Source of the DNA: Osmia lignaria lignaria
Lineage: Eukaryota; Arthropoda; Insecta; Hymenoptera; Megachilidae
NCBI RefSeq assembly: GCF_051020975.1
Contig: NC_135039.1
Span: forward strand, 13,490,692 to 13,554,691
Direction: 5' to 3'
DNA length: 64,000 nt
Shown: piece after piece, positions 36,750 to 49,239 of the stretch
Layout: each line of letters begins with the position of its first letter
Position numbering within the stretch: position 1 is the stretch's first letter
Notes under the pieces: generated by a model
Told to the model about the DNA's origin: nothing
The model's input: only the letters and a program-made list of their open reading frames with translations
Database searches by the model: none
Position numbers and translations under genes: made by a program

Positions 36750-37185
36750 TGAAGATGTACTGTGTCTCCAGTATTATTAGCCGTACTTTTGTAACCCCCA
36801 ACATGCAGAAAATAGAAGTTACCAATACTTATAACTGCTGTTTGACTCGATGGTCTCTTAGAGTGTCTGGTATTTGGTAATTGAATTAGCCGGAAAGCTA
36901 CTTCCGAAGTGCCAAATTTGTTAAGTTAAACTGCTAATCCCCGGCAACTTAATTCCCCGTTATCAAACTCGTACCCACGAGGTAAGGGTGAAGGGTGCTT
37001 GCGAGTTCGGTCGTGTCCAATGAAGCTCGCCGATAAACAGGAAAACTCCGTAAGCCGCCTAACCACCCCATAAATCATCGACTCCCTGTACACGTGTACT
37101 TCCTCTGTTCCTTTGTTCCCAAGTTTTCAAAATTCAAAAAATCATATTTGACTTAATTTTTACTTTCACTCCACCATAGAACGTA
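36750..37185. other. Noncoding stretch, no gene seen
   Basis: Single-copy DNA with no supported feature. Confidence 0.5.
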
Positions 37186-37189
37186 GCGA

Positions 37190-37490
37190 CTTAATTATAG
37201 CCAGCTTGCACGATAAAATTGCAAATTCCCGTCTCTTTTCCCTAAATTATACATCCTCGAAGAAGCAGCCGTTCTAAACGGATTTCCAAGCACAGTTCAA
37301 AACTCCGACCCCAGTAGCAGTGTTCTAAATTCAAACAAACCATCCGGAACCACTGCGGCCAAGTTTCTCCGAACCATCTTCAAAGTCACTACCACGAAGA
37401 TCGAAAGAACCCGTCCCTTTCTATCTCGTCCATCCCCTTACCACCGTTCCCTGGAATTCTAACGGAAATTCCAGTGTCCTGACACGGTTG
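37190..37490 (+). repeat. Diverged dispersed repeat, copy 2
   Basis: Collinear with 29750-30085 through GATAAAAT, CTAAATTATACATC, TTTCCAAGCACAGTTCAAAAC, GTTCTAAATTCAAACAAACC and the closing TAACGGAAATTCC-GTGTCCTGACA. Both copies are in the same orientation, about 7.4 kb apart. Confidence 0.55.
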
Positions 37491-37494
37491 AGGA

Positions 37495-39345
37495 TCTGGC
37501 GTTTAGGCACGAAACACAGACTGCGAGGTGACTGGCAATTAGAACCGCAAGGTATTCTAGCGTGGAGTGGGGAAGGAACGCCTGGAAGCAGGCAACCCGA
37601 CAAAACTAACGACTAGGAGATAAACGGCTCAGCAAACGACACGCGTAACGAGCCAAGGTGCCACGTGGAAACGGACTGGAAATTCGCCTTAGGGAGAGCC
37701 AGAGTGTCGGGAAATTGTGCAGGATACGTGGTAAATAAGAGACAGGGTCAGCTTTCTGTTGGATATGGGTGTCTTTACTGAGATACTTTTCAAATGATAA
37801 GATTTCCAAATGAAAAATTCATTTTTCCCTATGGCTCTCGTTATATTGCCAGTCGAGCCAGTTCTTCCCCACACAGAATGCGCTATAGGTACTTACGGGA
37901 CACGCTGTATTCCCGTAATCAAATGTGTCTACGTGTGTCCAACGTATGCTAGTGACCGATAAAAGGTGACTGCACTGGATTACCCGTCTATTTGTCGCGA
38001 GAAACTAATTGCAGCACGACTGCGGCCATGCATCACGACGACAACGGTCTCTTGGAAAAGCACGCCTCGGTTTCGAGTGAATTACTGGCCAGAGGATTGC
38101 TTTATCACTTTTAACGACGCCCTCGTTGACTCGTTTCCAGTATACTGCTCACTCTCCAGTGTTTTCGAGTTCACTGGGTAACCTTGAAGGGCTTGTTACA
38201 CGGTAGAAGGACCAAGGTATACGTTTCGTGGTTCAATCACTGCAGCGCGTGCCGTTTCGAAAGTTTCGATGGTATTTCGAAAACTTATCAGGTTGATCCA
38301 TGGTGAATGTTGGATAAGCTTCTAAAGTTGAGTAGAAAGTCATTCACTAATTTAATACTTTTTCTCTTTGTATGCTGAATTTATGCTTTTCGATTTTTAA
38401 TAATAGCAACGCAATATGAATTATGTCCAGGTAAATAAAATTACCTGAAAGCCTTCTGCACTATGCATCTATAGTGTTTTATCTCCGTGTAGGTGTGTCC
38501 GTGTACGAAAGTTTCGACTACGATAACCGTGAAGCGAATCGGGGACACGGAAGCTATTTTTCCTCGACAAACTTCCCATGTATTATTCACCCCTTGCGCT
38601 TCTGATATTTCACCCCTGAATGCTCTAACGCGTTCAGGTTACACGCTGAAGACACGATTCTTCAGGATAACTTTTTGATGTTTGTAAAACGCCTATTTCT
38701 CTGATTCTCCGATTATGAATTCAGACTGATTGAAATGTTTATTTCTTGCGTCATTTATACTTTCAAAATCTACGATATTAAAAATTGAGGGTTGCTTAGG
38801 AATAACAAGTTTATGGGACCGCCATTAGTTACGCGCCATTTTCGCAAGAACTATGTTCGCTTTGGGCATACCATCAAAGGAATTAACAATTATCTTCATC
38901 TCGAGATAGGATCAAGTTTTTCCTGCTCGCTTTCCCGTTTCGTGAAGGGCGAAATTAACCGGGAGAAAGAGAAACGTCCGGATAGAAAAAAAGAGGATGG
39001 GAAAGGGGAGTGAAACGACCCTTTGGCGGTGCTTAAAGTACCTTCGGCGGTTACGAAACCTGCAAAGCGCGCCGGATATCCCTTTAATTTCGCGTAAGCC
39101 CGGTCTTAAGTTGCGGCGAGCAAAAAAGCCGCGGGAAAGTGGGAGCAAACGCGGCTTTCCTATCCTCTCGAACACGCTTCAACAACTTACCGGCTGTTTG
39201 TGGAACGATGTACAATAGGTTTTGCTTCGTTATCGTAACTAAGCACGATAATTAACTCAGACTAATAAAATGTGAGCTCTATTGCAAATAGCAATTAAAA
39301 GAGAAATAAATATAAATAAAATAAAAATTTGTTTAAGTACTTGTA
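37495..39345. other. Noncoding stretch, no gene seen
   Basis: Short open frames on both strands at 37421-37874 and 38912-39218 show no domains. The CpG-rich patch at 39000-39180 has few stop codons in several frames. Confidence 0.45.
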
Positions 39346-39355
39346 GCAAAATAAG

Positions 39356-39453
39356 TGTACACTTGTGATCAAATGAAGTTTCCCTAGGGAAAATGGCGAT
39401 ATAGGGGAAAAAGGAATTCTCAAAATCTTAATTTCGACCATATTGATATTAAG
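39356..39453 (+). mobile_element. Copy E of the CTAGGGAAAATGG element family
   Basis: This is the best-preserved left half: GTGTACACTTGTGATCAAAT, GTTTCCCTAGGGAAAATGGC, GATATAGGGGAA, GGAATTCTCAAAATCTTAAT and CATATTGATATTAA. It aligns over about 100 bp with the reverse complement of the 58830-59004 copy. No right end is seen. Confidence 0.75.
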
Positions 39454-39546
39454 AAAAAGGAATATAATTTCGTATTATTATATATTACAAAATTACTATT
39501 CAATTTATTTAAAATGTTCTCTTTGCAATGCTGATGTTCATTTGAC

Positions 39547-39595
39547 AACCTAACCTATAAGGCTGTTCATTGAATATCCAAGCATAACCTAACCT
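39547..39595 (-). repeat. Two short AACCTAACCT (TTAGG)2 motifs
   Basis: AACCTAACCT occurs at 39547-39556 and again at 39586-39595. Further two-unit copies lie at 41803-41815 (plus strand), 45528-45540 and 46917-46928. Confidence 0.7.
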
Positions 39596-39599
39596 GATG

Positions 39600-42500
39600 A
39601 GTTAAAAGCCAACGAAGTATCGCGTCCATATCACGTGATCCAGTTCATTTAATGCTGTTTGACGGTGTTCGAACATCATCTTACTGTCAGCTCGAAGCTG
39701 GATCACAGGGAATGCATCATTTAGCGTGCGCGTAGAACAGCTCGTTGCGCGGGAAAGCAGCTCGACCTGGTGATGCATTGCCCCGGGAGATTAATGTATC
39801 GCGGCGCACAGTTTGTTAGAGTGAATAACGACCGGCTGCAATAATGATATCGCCGTTAAGCTGTCCGCAAAAGTTTCGTTTTCGCGGCCATACACAGCAA
39901 ACGATCTCCCCTTTCAAATTCGATCGACTCGAACAAACATGACCATTTTTGCATTTTTCCCCTCAATTTTTCAACAATACAAATATATTTTATTCAATTG
40001 TGATCAGGTGTAAAGGTCTGATCACGTCGTGCAATAGAGTAGACTCTCTTCCTATGGAAATATAACCTAACATTTTTTAAGTTTTTCTGCATATGACACG
40101 TGTGTCTATGTGTCTAGACAAGGATGAAAGAATGGCGAGAAGAAATATGGCGCTCGTCGCACAGTTCATTTAACCCCTGCCACGATTTCTCTCTAACCAG
40201 CTGCCCACCAGGGTGTTGTAACTCGCTAATGAAGTATTTATTATTCCATTACCACGTGCCACGAATTCACCTACTCTATCGCTCCTCACACGTTGTTTTC
40301 TCTGCTCACATGAGACACCTACAACTATGTTCCTTATCCTTTGATGAAGTGAGTCAACTTTGCATAGAAAGGGTGCAATATCCCTTTGAACCTTAACTAT
40401 TTAAAGTAGAAGGTTCTTGATGTCCTAACTTAGGGACTCTAGAGATGAGCCTTTTTAACTGTAAGTAAGGAAAAATTAAAGTGAGGTGCAGACATGTGAG
40501 AGCAAGAGGCATTCTTGACATGGAATTATCGAACAGCTTCTGTACTTTGAAGATAAGTTTCTGAGAATATTAGTCATTTGATTTGAACATTTGCTATCTA
40601 TCACGACTACAGTTGATAAATATAATAAATATTTGATTCACTTGAAATAATGTTTAATATTAGTTCCATGGGAACATGTAATCAAAGCATTGAAGGGGAT
40701 AAACTGGATCCTTAGACACGCATGGATCGTATTTGTGACGATATTGGAAACTAATCAAGCGCTCTGTCATCGTCGCTGTGTTATCAATCTCGATTATGCG
40801 GCCGGAGACGAATAATGATTAAGATCATAACAGAAGCATCGACTAAGATCAAAATTACTGTCATGCAACCGAACGCTGCCATTCTAAATAGAATTAAGAA
40901 TATACACTTTTGAATTATGATTTAATTAATTAATTGCCAGAATTATTTTTCCCTTTTTACTTAACATTGGAACAGAGAGAAACCACTTGTACCTCGATTC
41001 CAATAGGCACCTGGCTGCTCTGTACGAGTACAAGTGACCCCTGCATGCGTGTTTATTCAGCGCACGGCCGTTCATTACCCACATGACAATATTGGTTGAT
41101 GGGAATTGCTTGTATCCCGTGGTACGCACCATTTGATATGCGGGCCCTTCTCTTACTCGCTCTGTGAGTCACTCGTCTATCCGACCGATCTGTTTGACGT
41201 CGTTCCTGCCAAGTTTTTTACCGTAATTGTGAGCCATTATCGGAGACTCAATTGGGATATCATAATACACAGGGTGTTGGAGAAGGACCCAGATGAATGA
41301 GCAAAGACTTCTTGGTATGTTCTTGGGAAAGTACGATTGTCTTCAGAGGAATTGTGACCCTTTAAGGTGGCCAAAAATAAGAACAGTTCAATTGGACGAG
41401 ACATTCCATTGAAGCCAATTGATAAAACGCCAAATGGAACAACGGGGACGTTTAGACCTGGCCATACACCCTGACGCCACGTCTCTTAACGATACGCGCG
41501 ACATTTATGATGCCATGCGGAATGACGCACCGCCATTTCTTATTGGACATTCTAAGGAAAACGATTTATTATTGCTAGCCACCGTCCGTTTGAACTGGCG
41601 ACGAATAATTTGTTGCGTCTTGTATGCGCATAGCCGTGTGGTCTGGATACACACTGTCACCCGAAAATACCGGGCTGTATTTCAACGAGAAAATAACACG
41701 ATTGACACGTGACATTTGCAGCCTTTGAAAGACGTTCGTGAAATATTCATTGGGATGCGTATTCTGATGGTAATTGAAGAGGTTAGGGATATGTCTCTTT
41801 TGTTAGGTTAGGTTTAATCTGTTGACCGGTTTGGTTCTACCAACTAATAATGTGAAACTGTAAATATAAAATTAGATTGATTTATTTTTTTAAATCAATT
41901 TGAATTTCACGTTGAACGAGGGTGTGAAAGTAAAGTTAGCATAGTTGACCCTCTGTAATATTAGTTTGATTGGAATCGATTCGTTTACATTTCCGTCGAT
42001 ACGATATTGTACCAGAGCTCATGAATGAGATCGAGGTTACGCAATGAACGTAACTTCGTAGTAACTGCGAGTAAAATCGGAAAGGAAGAGATACGAGCGT
42101 GAAACTCGATAAAACGGGCTCATTCACTAGTTATCTCGGACAAATATGTACTCAGATACGCCCTTACATAATGCATTTCTCTGTTCTTTGTCCGCGTGTA
42201 TCCGGACTGTGTACTTCAACCAGTGAAATAATTCTCAAACAAAATTCAATAGGACAAAAACGAATATTGAAGAACTACACAATTTTTAAAGCGTTTAGTC
42301 ACGTTCAAAATTGGAACCGCAGCCCTCTATCGAGCCACCCCATGAATAAAAAGTGAACGCAACATTTTGGTCAAGCAAAAGGGCTTCTCATTGAACGGGA
42401 CATCATCCTGTCGTCTAGTAGGTTGCGAATATTAGCCGGCACGTCGGTCCTCTGGCAAAGATTTGACAAGCTCACAAAGAGAAAGGGAGAGGGGGGGCGC

Positions 42501-44220
42501 AGATCCCTATGGAAGCTTCCACTTGGACGTCCTGGAATGGAAACGAGCAGCCCTACCAATCTGACATCTGCTGTCAGACGGTTTGACAACGAGATGAGCG
42601 TAAGCATCCGTGGCTCGCGAAGCTCGACCGATATCTGATGGATTTTGATTATGCAAGGGTCTGTTGATGTGTCTTCTTTGATAAAATGCGTCAGCCAATG
42701 CGAATTTTTCGTCAGCCATAGTGGCAAACCATGAGGGATGGGGCTGCTGACGGACCACCTACGTCAGTGATGCCAGTTCTCAGTGAAATGAAACGAAGAT
42801 TACAATATTACTTAGATGGTCTCTAAATAGCACAACGATTTCATCCCATCAATATTCTTCCCCAACTGTGCCCAACAAGCACAAGCTTAAATTGCCCCAA
42901 AGCAAACTTCCTCGACATAGAGTTCCCCTGGCCGAAGAAAAATGATGATTACTATTCATCAACTTCTTCCTCGTCAAAACACTTGCCATTCACAGCTAGA
43001 GTCCTAATTTAGCCCAGGGCAAAATCCCCATAGAACGAAAAGCCAAAGTTAGACAGCAGCGTATCCATGTGATAGCTGCTTAAACGTCGCGAAGTTTAGT
43101 CGGAACTGTTATTGGAAAGTCAAACATCGAGCGGCACGGAGCCGGGTCAAAAGTTGGCCACGAGCCCAGCTCGTGCTGTTCTGGCACCAGCATGGAGGGA
43201 CAAGCGGCTCGTGTGCCGCGCGGGAGCGACAGAGACGAGCGAAGATACGAGAGAAGAATAAAGAGCCGAATCGCAACAAGTCGCTTCTAGCGCGACACGC
43301 TTTGACACCGTGGTTAATTAACTGGCTATATAGCGTATGATCGACTTGTCCGCGGCAATTAACGCGGGCTCGTGCGCGGAATATTTTCGGGATGGGCAAT
43401 TTATAGTCCTAATTGCACCACCATCTTCCGTCCCTGGATACTTGTCTTTCACTTGACTCGCGATTTTAATTTGGCCGCGATTTATGCCCAGTCTGCAGTG
43501 GTTCCCAATATGTACTGACCATCGGGGAATTTCCATGGATCGTACAGCTGGGTAAAGTATTAAATAGAGCTTTTTGCAATCATATAAGAGCGGTGAGAAA
43601 GATATAGGAAGGATTTGAAGGAAGATAGAGCGCCTTTTGTCAAAGGTCTGTTGGTAGACTCATCAGTATGGCTATCTAGCAGCGCCATCGTTGTGACCGC
43701 GGTAGATCCTGGAACCTAATCCCATGGATACATGGTACTCATGGTATCCTAAGAAAAGGAAGTGCTTTTTTACAAAGAATTTATTATTATAACACTAAAC
43801 ACTAAAGAAGAGGGAAATGTGAGTCGAGGAAAGGACAGGCTGGTCAATTAATTAACCAGCAGACGGATGGCAGATGGCGCATACCGTAACGATGAAAGTG
43901 AAAGAAAAAGACAGCATAAAACGAAGAAAGATAGAGAACAAGAACCGATTATGACGTCCCTCTTCTTCTGTTATAGTCATCGAGCTCCTTAGAGAGCGGA
44001 GGAGGAGCGATTACTTAATTTAGATTAATTTTGCTTCCCTCGTTTCTTACGCGTCTGGCCACTGGGAAGATTTCTCTGGTATTCTGCTGGAACTTTGTTC
44101 TTTTCCAGCTAGAGAAAGTTGAAGGGGAATATGGACGGTGCAGATGGATTTTGTGAATCGTGAATCATCCATGTATTAGAAAAATTGGTTAACAGTCTTT
44201 TTAATGGTCACCCTTAGTAA
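39600..44220. other. Noncoding stretch, no gene seen
   Basis: Open frames of up to 118 codons (for example 42371-42727, minus strand) overlap frames on the other strand and have no recognisable domain. An imperfect 22-bp palindrome GCTGGTCAATTAATTAACCA(GC) lies at about 43848-43869. Confidence 0.45.
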
Positions 44221-44227
44221 CTATGGG

Positions 44228-44307
44228 CAGGGCCGGCTTTGGCGTGTCTGTCACTCTAGACAAGATTTTTTTCACCCCTCTGCATATGGTGCAGGGGGGG
44301 GGGGGGG
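44228..44307. other. hAT-like end motif followed by a 14-base G run
   Basis: CAGGGCCGGCTTTGGCG at 44228 resembles the CAGGGCCGK ends common to hAT elements. No matching opposite end or 8-bp duplication was found. A run of 14 G residues lies at 44294-44307, a potential G-quadruplex and a likely slippage site. Confidence 0.3.
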
Positions 44308-44309
44308 CT

Positions 44310-46345
44310 AATACTATAGGGATACTCAATATTTATTACAAATCACTTTTTAATTCATATTTAAATGTTTAACTAGCGTATCCGGGTGACCAGTTTCCAT
44401 ACAAATTATCGTGGAAATAGTGGTCATTATCGGTAACAGATGTCCCAATTAAATCTTCAAAGCTGGAACGTCGATACGTCCTCGGCAATGACGCTCATTT
44501 TAAATTCTCGTCTGTCGATCGGTTCACGAATGATCGAACGAGCGCGTAATAGGTTCTTAATCGGACTTGAAATTCAGGTTCACGGTTGTTCGATCGAGAG
44601 GCGAGGAATCGAGGCGTGTCGTTTAATCGGTCGCTTAAGTAATTGTTTCCGCCTCGTTGGCCGTCGTGTTGAGACGCAAAGGAGCATTAACATAGGTACC
44701 TACCGATTTCGCATTTCTGGCAGCAGTCTTTTACATAAATAATGTTTAATACCTAACATCCTTCCGTTATTAAATGAAATTTTCTGTAGTCATTTTCTTC
44801 AAAATGATTTAGCATAACTGCCATTGGTTAGTTTTTGTAAGTTTTGGTCACGATTGGAGTTAATTATGGTATATTGATTACTCTGTGGAATGGAATCGAG
44901 CAACAGTCTCAAGGTAGGTCTTCATCTACCAAACCTGCGTCACTTTACCTTCTTTTATCGCGTCTTAGTCGTTTAAAGCAAGTTCCTCGCGAAAGAAACA
45001 CGGCTATACGAGACTGTTGTTAGTTAAAACTCATAAGTCTTCGCCGTGACTTCGCGACGCCGCGTGAAAAGGCTTCCCGGTCAAACGGCGCCCACGATAA
45101 ATCTTAATTCGCGCGATGAAAGCGGCGCTTAACGTTTCACAGGTTGAGATATGGGCTTCCTTCGTTGTCTCCATTTCGCGCGAAAAAGGAAAACGAACTG
45201 TGCTAAAGAACCATCGTCTGGTTTTCATATTTATTTCTAATCCATTTAGCTTCTTCAGGATTAGATGATTGAGTGGTTATTGTAGGTGGGCATTAGGGGA
45301 TGCGGGTACCCGAATAGATATACCACATTATCTCAGCTTTATAAATTCCAATATGGAAATCAATCAAAGTATATTAATTTCATACAGTTCCCGGAAGTTT
45401 CAATTTTCGATGCGCCATTTTGAATGGACATTACCGGCGGTCATTACACGCCAGAACGACAACGTTCCGCGGAACGGACCAGGAACATGTGTTTTGGTAT
45501 TCTTGCAGCGTGAAATGATAATTCATTACCTAACCTAACCGTGCTTTTCATTGGATGGTCAAACACGGAACAGTTTTATTTTCTTCTTTCAGGTCTATCG
45601 ATCACAGCGATGAATGTATTATCGTGTTTCGATACGTAGCGCGCAATCTCCTGGTGAAAAATGAAGTTCCTCCAATCGACTCGCGTTGTTTCCCCGTAAT
45701 AATGTTACCAATTTATCGGTAATTAAAGGCTGCCACGCGAAGCACGCCGGTATGCCAGTTTAATTAAACTTTTTCTTTATTGTTGCTGCCGATCGTTAAA
45801 ACCGTTGTAACGGGACCAAGATATCGCGAATATCTGCGCTCTATTTTTCACCCTCATCGGGCTGTAAAAATTCATGCTTTTATAAAAGAATTAAAATTCT
45901 CATTCGAAATTCCTCTTTTTGCAACTAAACTGAAATATTTCCGAGCTCGATTATTCAGATCACTGATTATTTATTATAATTGATGATTGGTTAGAAATAT
46001 TAATTTTCTCTATATTGCCGCTTTTATCATTTTTGGCTTTTCATACTTCTCCACAAAGGTTCAATTTCAATCAATACTTTCTGAACCAATTATAATGCGA
46101 GGATTATTCAATCACATCTAGGTACCTCATATATCAGTCCCAGTTTAGACGCTTCAAAGACAATCATCCATGCTGCGTGGCGCCACTATCGCAGGAGGAA
46201 CATACAGAAACCTGTTCGCAAATACGATTCCCCTCGCTCAAGTTTACACGTAAAAGGTGGCCCGTCCTTTGTGTATACAGTGAGCAAGGATCCTGTGGGT
46301 ATGTTCCCATGCAGGAGCGTCCCAGGGCCGTAGCCTTCGCCGTCC
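44310..46345. other. Noncoding stretch, no gene seen
   Basis: An intron-like acceptor (TTTTCTTCTTTCAG|G) ends near 45592. The sequence after it is open for about 42 codons but has no recognisable domain. No other supported feature. Confidence 0.45.
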
Positions 46346-46349
46346 ATAG

Positions 46350-46372
46350 GTGGCCCTTCTCCATGGTCCGCG
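46350..46372 (-). repeat. Weak copy of the GGCGGACCATGGAGAG motif
   Basis: The minus strand reads CGCGGACCATGGAGAAGGGC, close to the motif at 16091 and 26094 but with several changes. It lies 27 bp after a CAGGGCCGTAG hAT-like end motif at 46323. Confidence 0.35.
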
Positions 46373-46379
46373 TCTTTGT

Positions 46380-48995
46380 CTCAGAATTTCCATGTTATAT
46401 AAATTATCTATTATTTAACAAAGGCCTTTACGTAATTCAAGTATTTATATACGTGGCTCGTGTTGGTATCGCCTCGATGTTTAACGTTGCGTAATCCTGG
46501 TATGTTACATGCTTTTATGTAACCCAAGTGCGATTTTAACAAATGACTCTTTAATAAATGATTCTTGATCGTAATAATCAGCCGATAACAGGTTGTTCTC
46601 TAGACGTTTCGATCGCTGCTTGATCCTCGGGGAATTCCAAGAAGTACCAGGGACAGTGGCTTCGTTTTTTATCTGAAGCCATCGTCGGATGAAGTTTCCT
46701 TATTTCGCCATCTCGGCGCTTCTTTTTCCTCGACTCGTCCGACGACTTAACCTCCACTACTCAACGCTTCACACGGATAATAGCCATTTTCTTTCCTAAG
46801 TCCAAGTTTATGCAGCGTGTAAAATTGATTAGAACTTACTTAAATTTTTAAGGACATATTTTAGTAGATCCTATTTCCGCTTAAGACCCATTCACATCGA
46901 GCTTCTTCCCGCGCAAAACCTAACCTAAACAGTCTATAACAGCATTTTTTTTATTAAATAACTATGTGAATATCTTCTGCTCCAAACTAGTCCAGTCATT
47001 CTCTGTAATTCAATTCACAAGATACACTTAATGTAGTTACAGTAACCCCTTTCACTGGTAAGTAAATAAGTCTACTTTGTGTTACACAGCGGGCAGGAAA
47101 TGGAAAGGAAAAGTTAAGAAAGACGGTGCCGGTCTGTTAATTAACAGTTACATTTTACGGGTTTAGCAACGAATCGCCTGGCATTATATGTGCAGTTGGC
47201 TTAGTTAAGCTCTTTCATAAATTTACCGCCGAAATTCGCGAGTAATTAGCAAGCAGTAACCCAGTTCCAATCAAATGGCGGTACACTAATTATTAAAATC
47301 GTGCGAAGTTTATTCGTGCAATAACCGCATCTTATTAATAATTTAATTAAAACGGTTCCAATTTCCAGCCCCACTTGTAGCTACCTAATTTAATTTATTC
47401 GAATAACACGGTGCGATAATCACAACTATAGATACTTCTCCACTTCTACCATATAGACAGCTCGAACCGCTGTAGTCCAAGAATCTCGATAAAAAGGAAA
47501 GAAGAATAAACTCGCGGGGGTAAAGAAATATCGGGCATTCCGTAGCCGGAGGCGCATCTTCATCGAGTGTCTTCCAGCGAGCAAGCGGAAAGACCAGTCG
47601 TGTGAAAAGGGCTTTACGTGTGCGAATCGCCGCCAGCGGAGACGCACGAGGGCCTTCTTTTCCTTTAGACCTGTACTTCCTCTCTTATGCAGGCTACCCC
47701 AACACAAAGCGGCGTTTTCTACGCGCCACGGAGCCACGCTGTGCAAGGTCTCTCCCGTTCGTTTCCCTCCCGCCCTAACATCCCTCTTTACACCGCACAC
47801 CCCTCGCCGATGTTTCACAGTCGTCGTTCCTCCTTCTCGTTCATCCATTCTTTCTCAGGCCCTCGTGGTGCCCTCTCGGTTCCTCACCTTGCCCGGTCGC
47901 GTATTCTTTTCGCCTATGCGACAGTGTGCACGTGCATACACCGGGTGTCCACTAAAGGGGGCAGACTTATTTGGACTTAAACGTATTGCAATCGTATGTA
48001 ATGCTCATTATTATTCACCCACCATCGGTGACCGTCCTTGCCAGGGTTACACTGGTCCTGGACGTTGCAGGTTTTGACGCCAGGTATGCGGTAGTGAATT
48101 GAGAAAAATAAGGCGAATTGAACTTGAAGTTTAAATCCGGTTCCATTGTATAGGGGTTGATTTTATTCGATGCTGGTACCCTTACGGTTGTATCTATCGA
48201 AGCGAGTTTCAATATTGTATCATGGCTTGTAACACGGGAAATTAATCGAAGGAAAGAATCTTAGTAAAAATTCGCAGCAGACAATCGGAGGTTTAACGAG
48301 AGGCTCGCACCGCCTCTTGGTAACCGACGACAGCTCCCACGAATCAGACAACAATAGCCGAACAACAGCAACACCTTGCGGACTGGCAAAGTTTCGCTTC
48401 TGCGAAACAGTATTACCGGCTTTCGAGTTTCGAATCGAGAAACACCACCCCGTATAGTAGTCGGTGTGCGCGGCGGGAACACTAGGGCCGGCTGTATCGT
48501 GTGTCGATACACTAATACACATCACACAGATGGTCGCGAGAAACGGAGAAAGGGTGCCAGACAGAGAAAGAACGAGTAAGAAGAAGAAGAACGGGTGTAG
48601 TCGAGTCGAGTCGAGTCGGCTGTTGCCGGCTGCGAGTTTCTCCCTCCCTTGATTCTCTTGCCATCCCTCCCCAACTCAGTCGCCCTACCCAGCATGGTCG
48701 CTTCAATCACCCCACGTCCCTCCGGCGAGTCGACATGTTTCCCCGTCTGACCCCTCCGTACCCTTAGGCAGCATTCATATTGGCAGAGTAACTTATAGTC
48801 ACTGGGTTGACAGAAATAATAAATAGGGAAAACTAAGTTTTAGATTAAACATTGAAAATCGGAACCTGGGTCAATCGTGACCAAAACTTAAAAGACATAT
48901 ATGTACAAGAATTTATTATTTACTTATTAATTTAAACTTAAGTATATAATTTTGAAACGACAGTTTTATATATTGAAAGAACTAGGAAATTAAAT
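46380..48995. other. Noncoding stretch, CpG-rich in its second half
   Basis: From about 47500 to 48000 and 48240 to 48750 the sequence is CpG-rich, with open frames on both strands (up to 140 codons, minus strand 47426-47848) that overlap and lack domains. A GTCGA pentamer repeat of about four units lies near 48598-48618. Confidence 0.45.
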
Positions 48996-49003
48996 TAAAA
49001 TTG

Positions 49004-49032
49004 GAGCTCTCCCCATGGTCCGCCATCTTGTG
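49004..49032 (-). repeat. Dispersed GGCGGACCATGG motif, copy 5
   Basis: The minus strand reads CCACAAGATGGCGGACCATG followed by GGGAGAGCTCC. The core matches the other copies, while the 5' flank differs. This copy fits the CTCF core consensus CCASYAGRKGGCRS with one mismatch and contains AAGATGGCGG, the YY1/Pho-type site. It lies about 200 bp upstream of the CpG-dense block. Confidence 0.65.
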
Positions 49033-49239
49033 GCTAAAGAATGTAAAATACTTGAGATCGTTTGGATATGATTTACAAAATATTGGAGCAGAAAGTCCAT
49101 AATAATACCAGTACTTTTGTTATAAATAATCTTAGCTTATAAAATAAAAATAATCTTAGTCGATACAATTGACAAGGGATCGAATTTCCGAAATTTGGCG
49201 TAAAAGTGAAAAATTTTATAAAAAATTCATAACTCACTA

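Noticed and set aside
45593..45720. Acceptor-like TTTCTTCTTTCAG followed by about 42 open codons
   Set aside because: No matching donor with conserved coding content. The frame has no recognisable motif.
47426..47848. 140-codon minus-strand open frame
   Set aside because: It lies in a CpG-rich patch where several frames lack stops, and composition (Arg, Lys, Trp-rich) follows base content.
48711..48720. CCCACGTCCC resembling the end of the GGGACGTG element family
   Set aside because: Similarity stops after about ten bases and no TA or opposite end is nearby.
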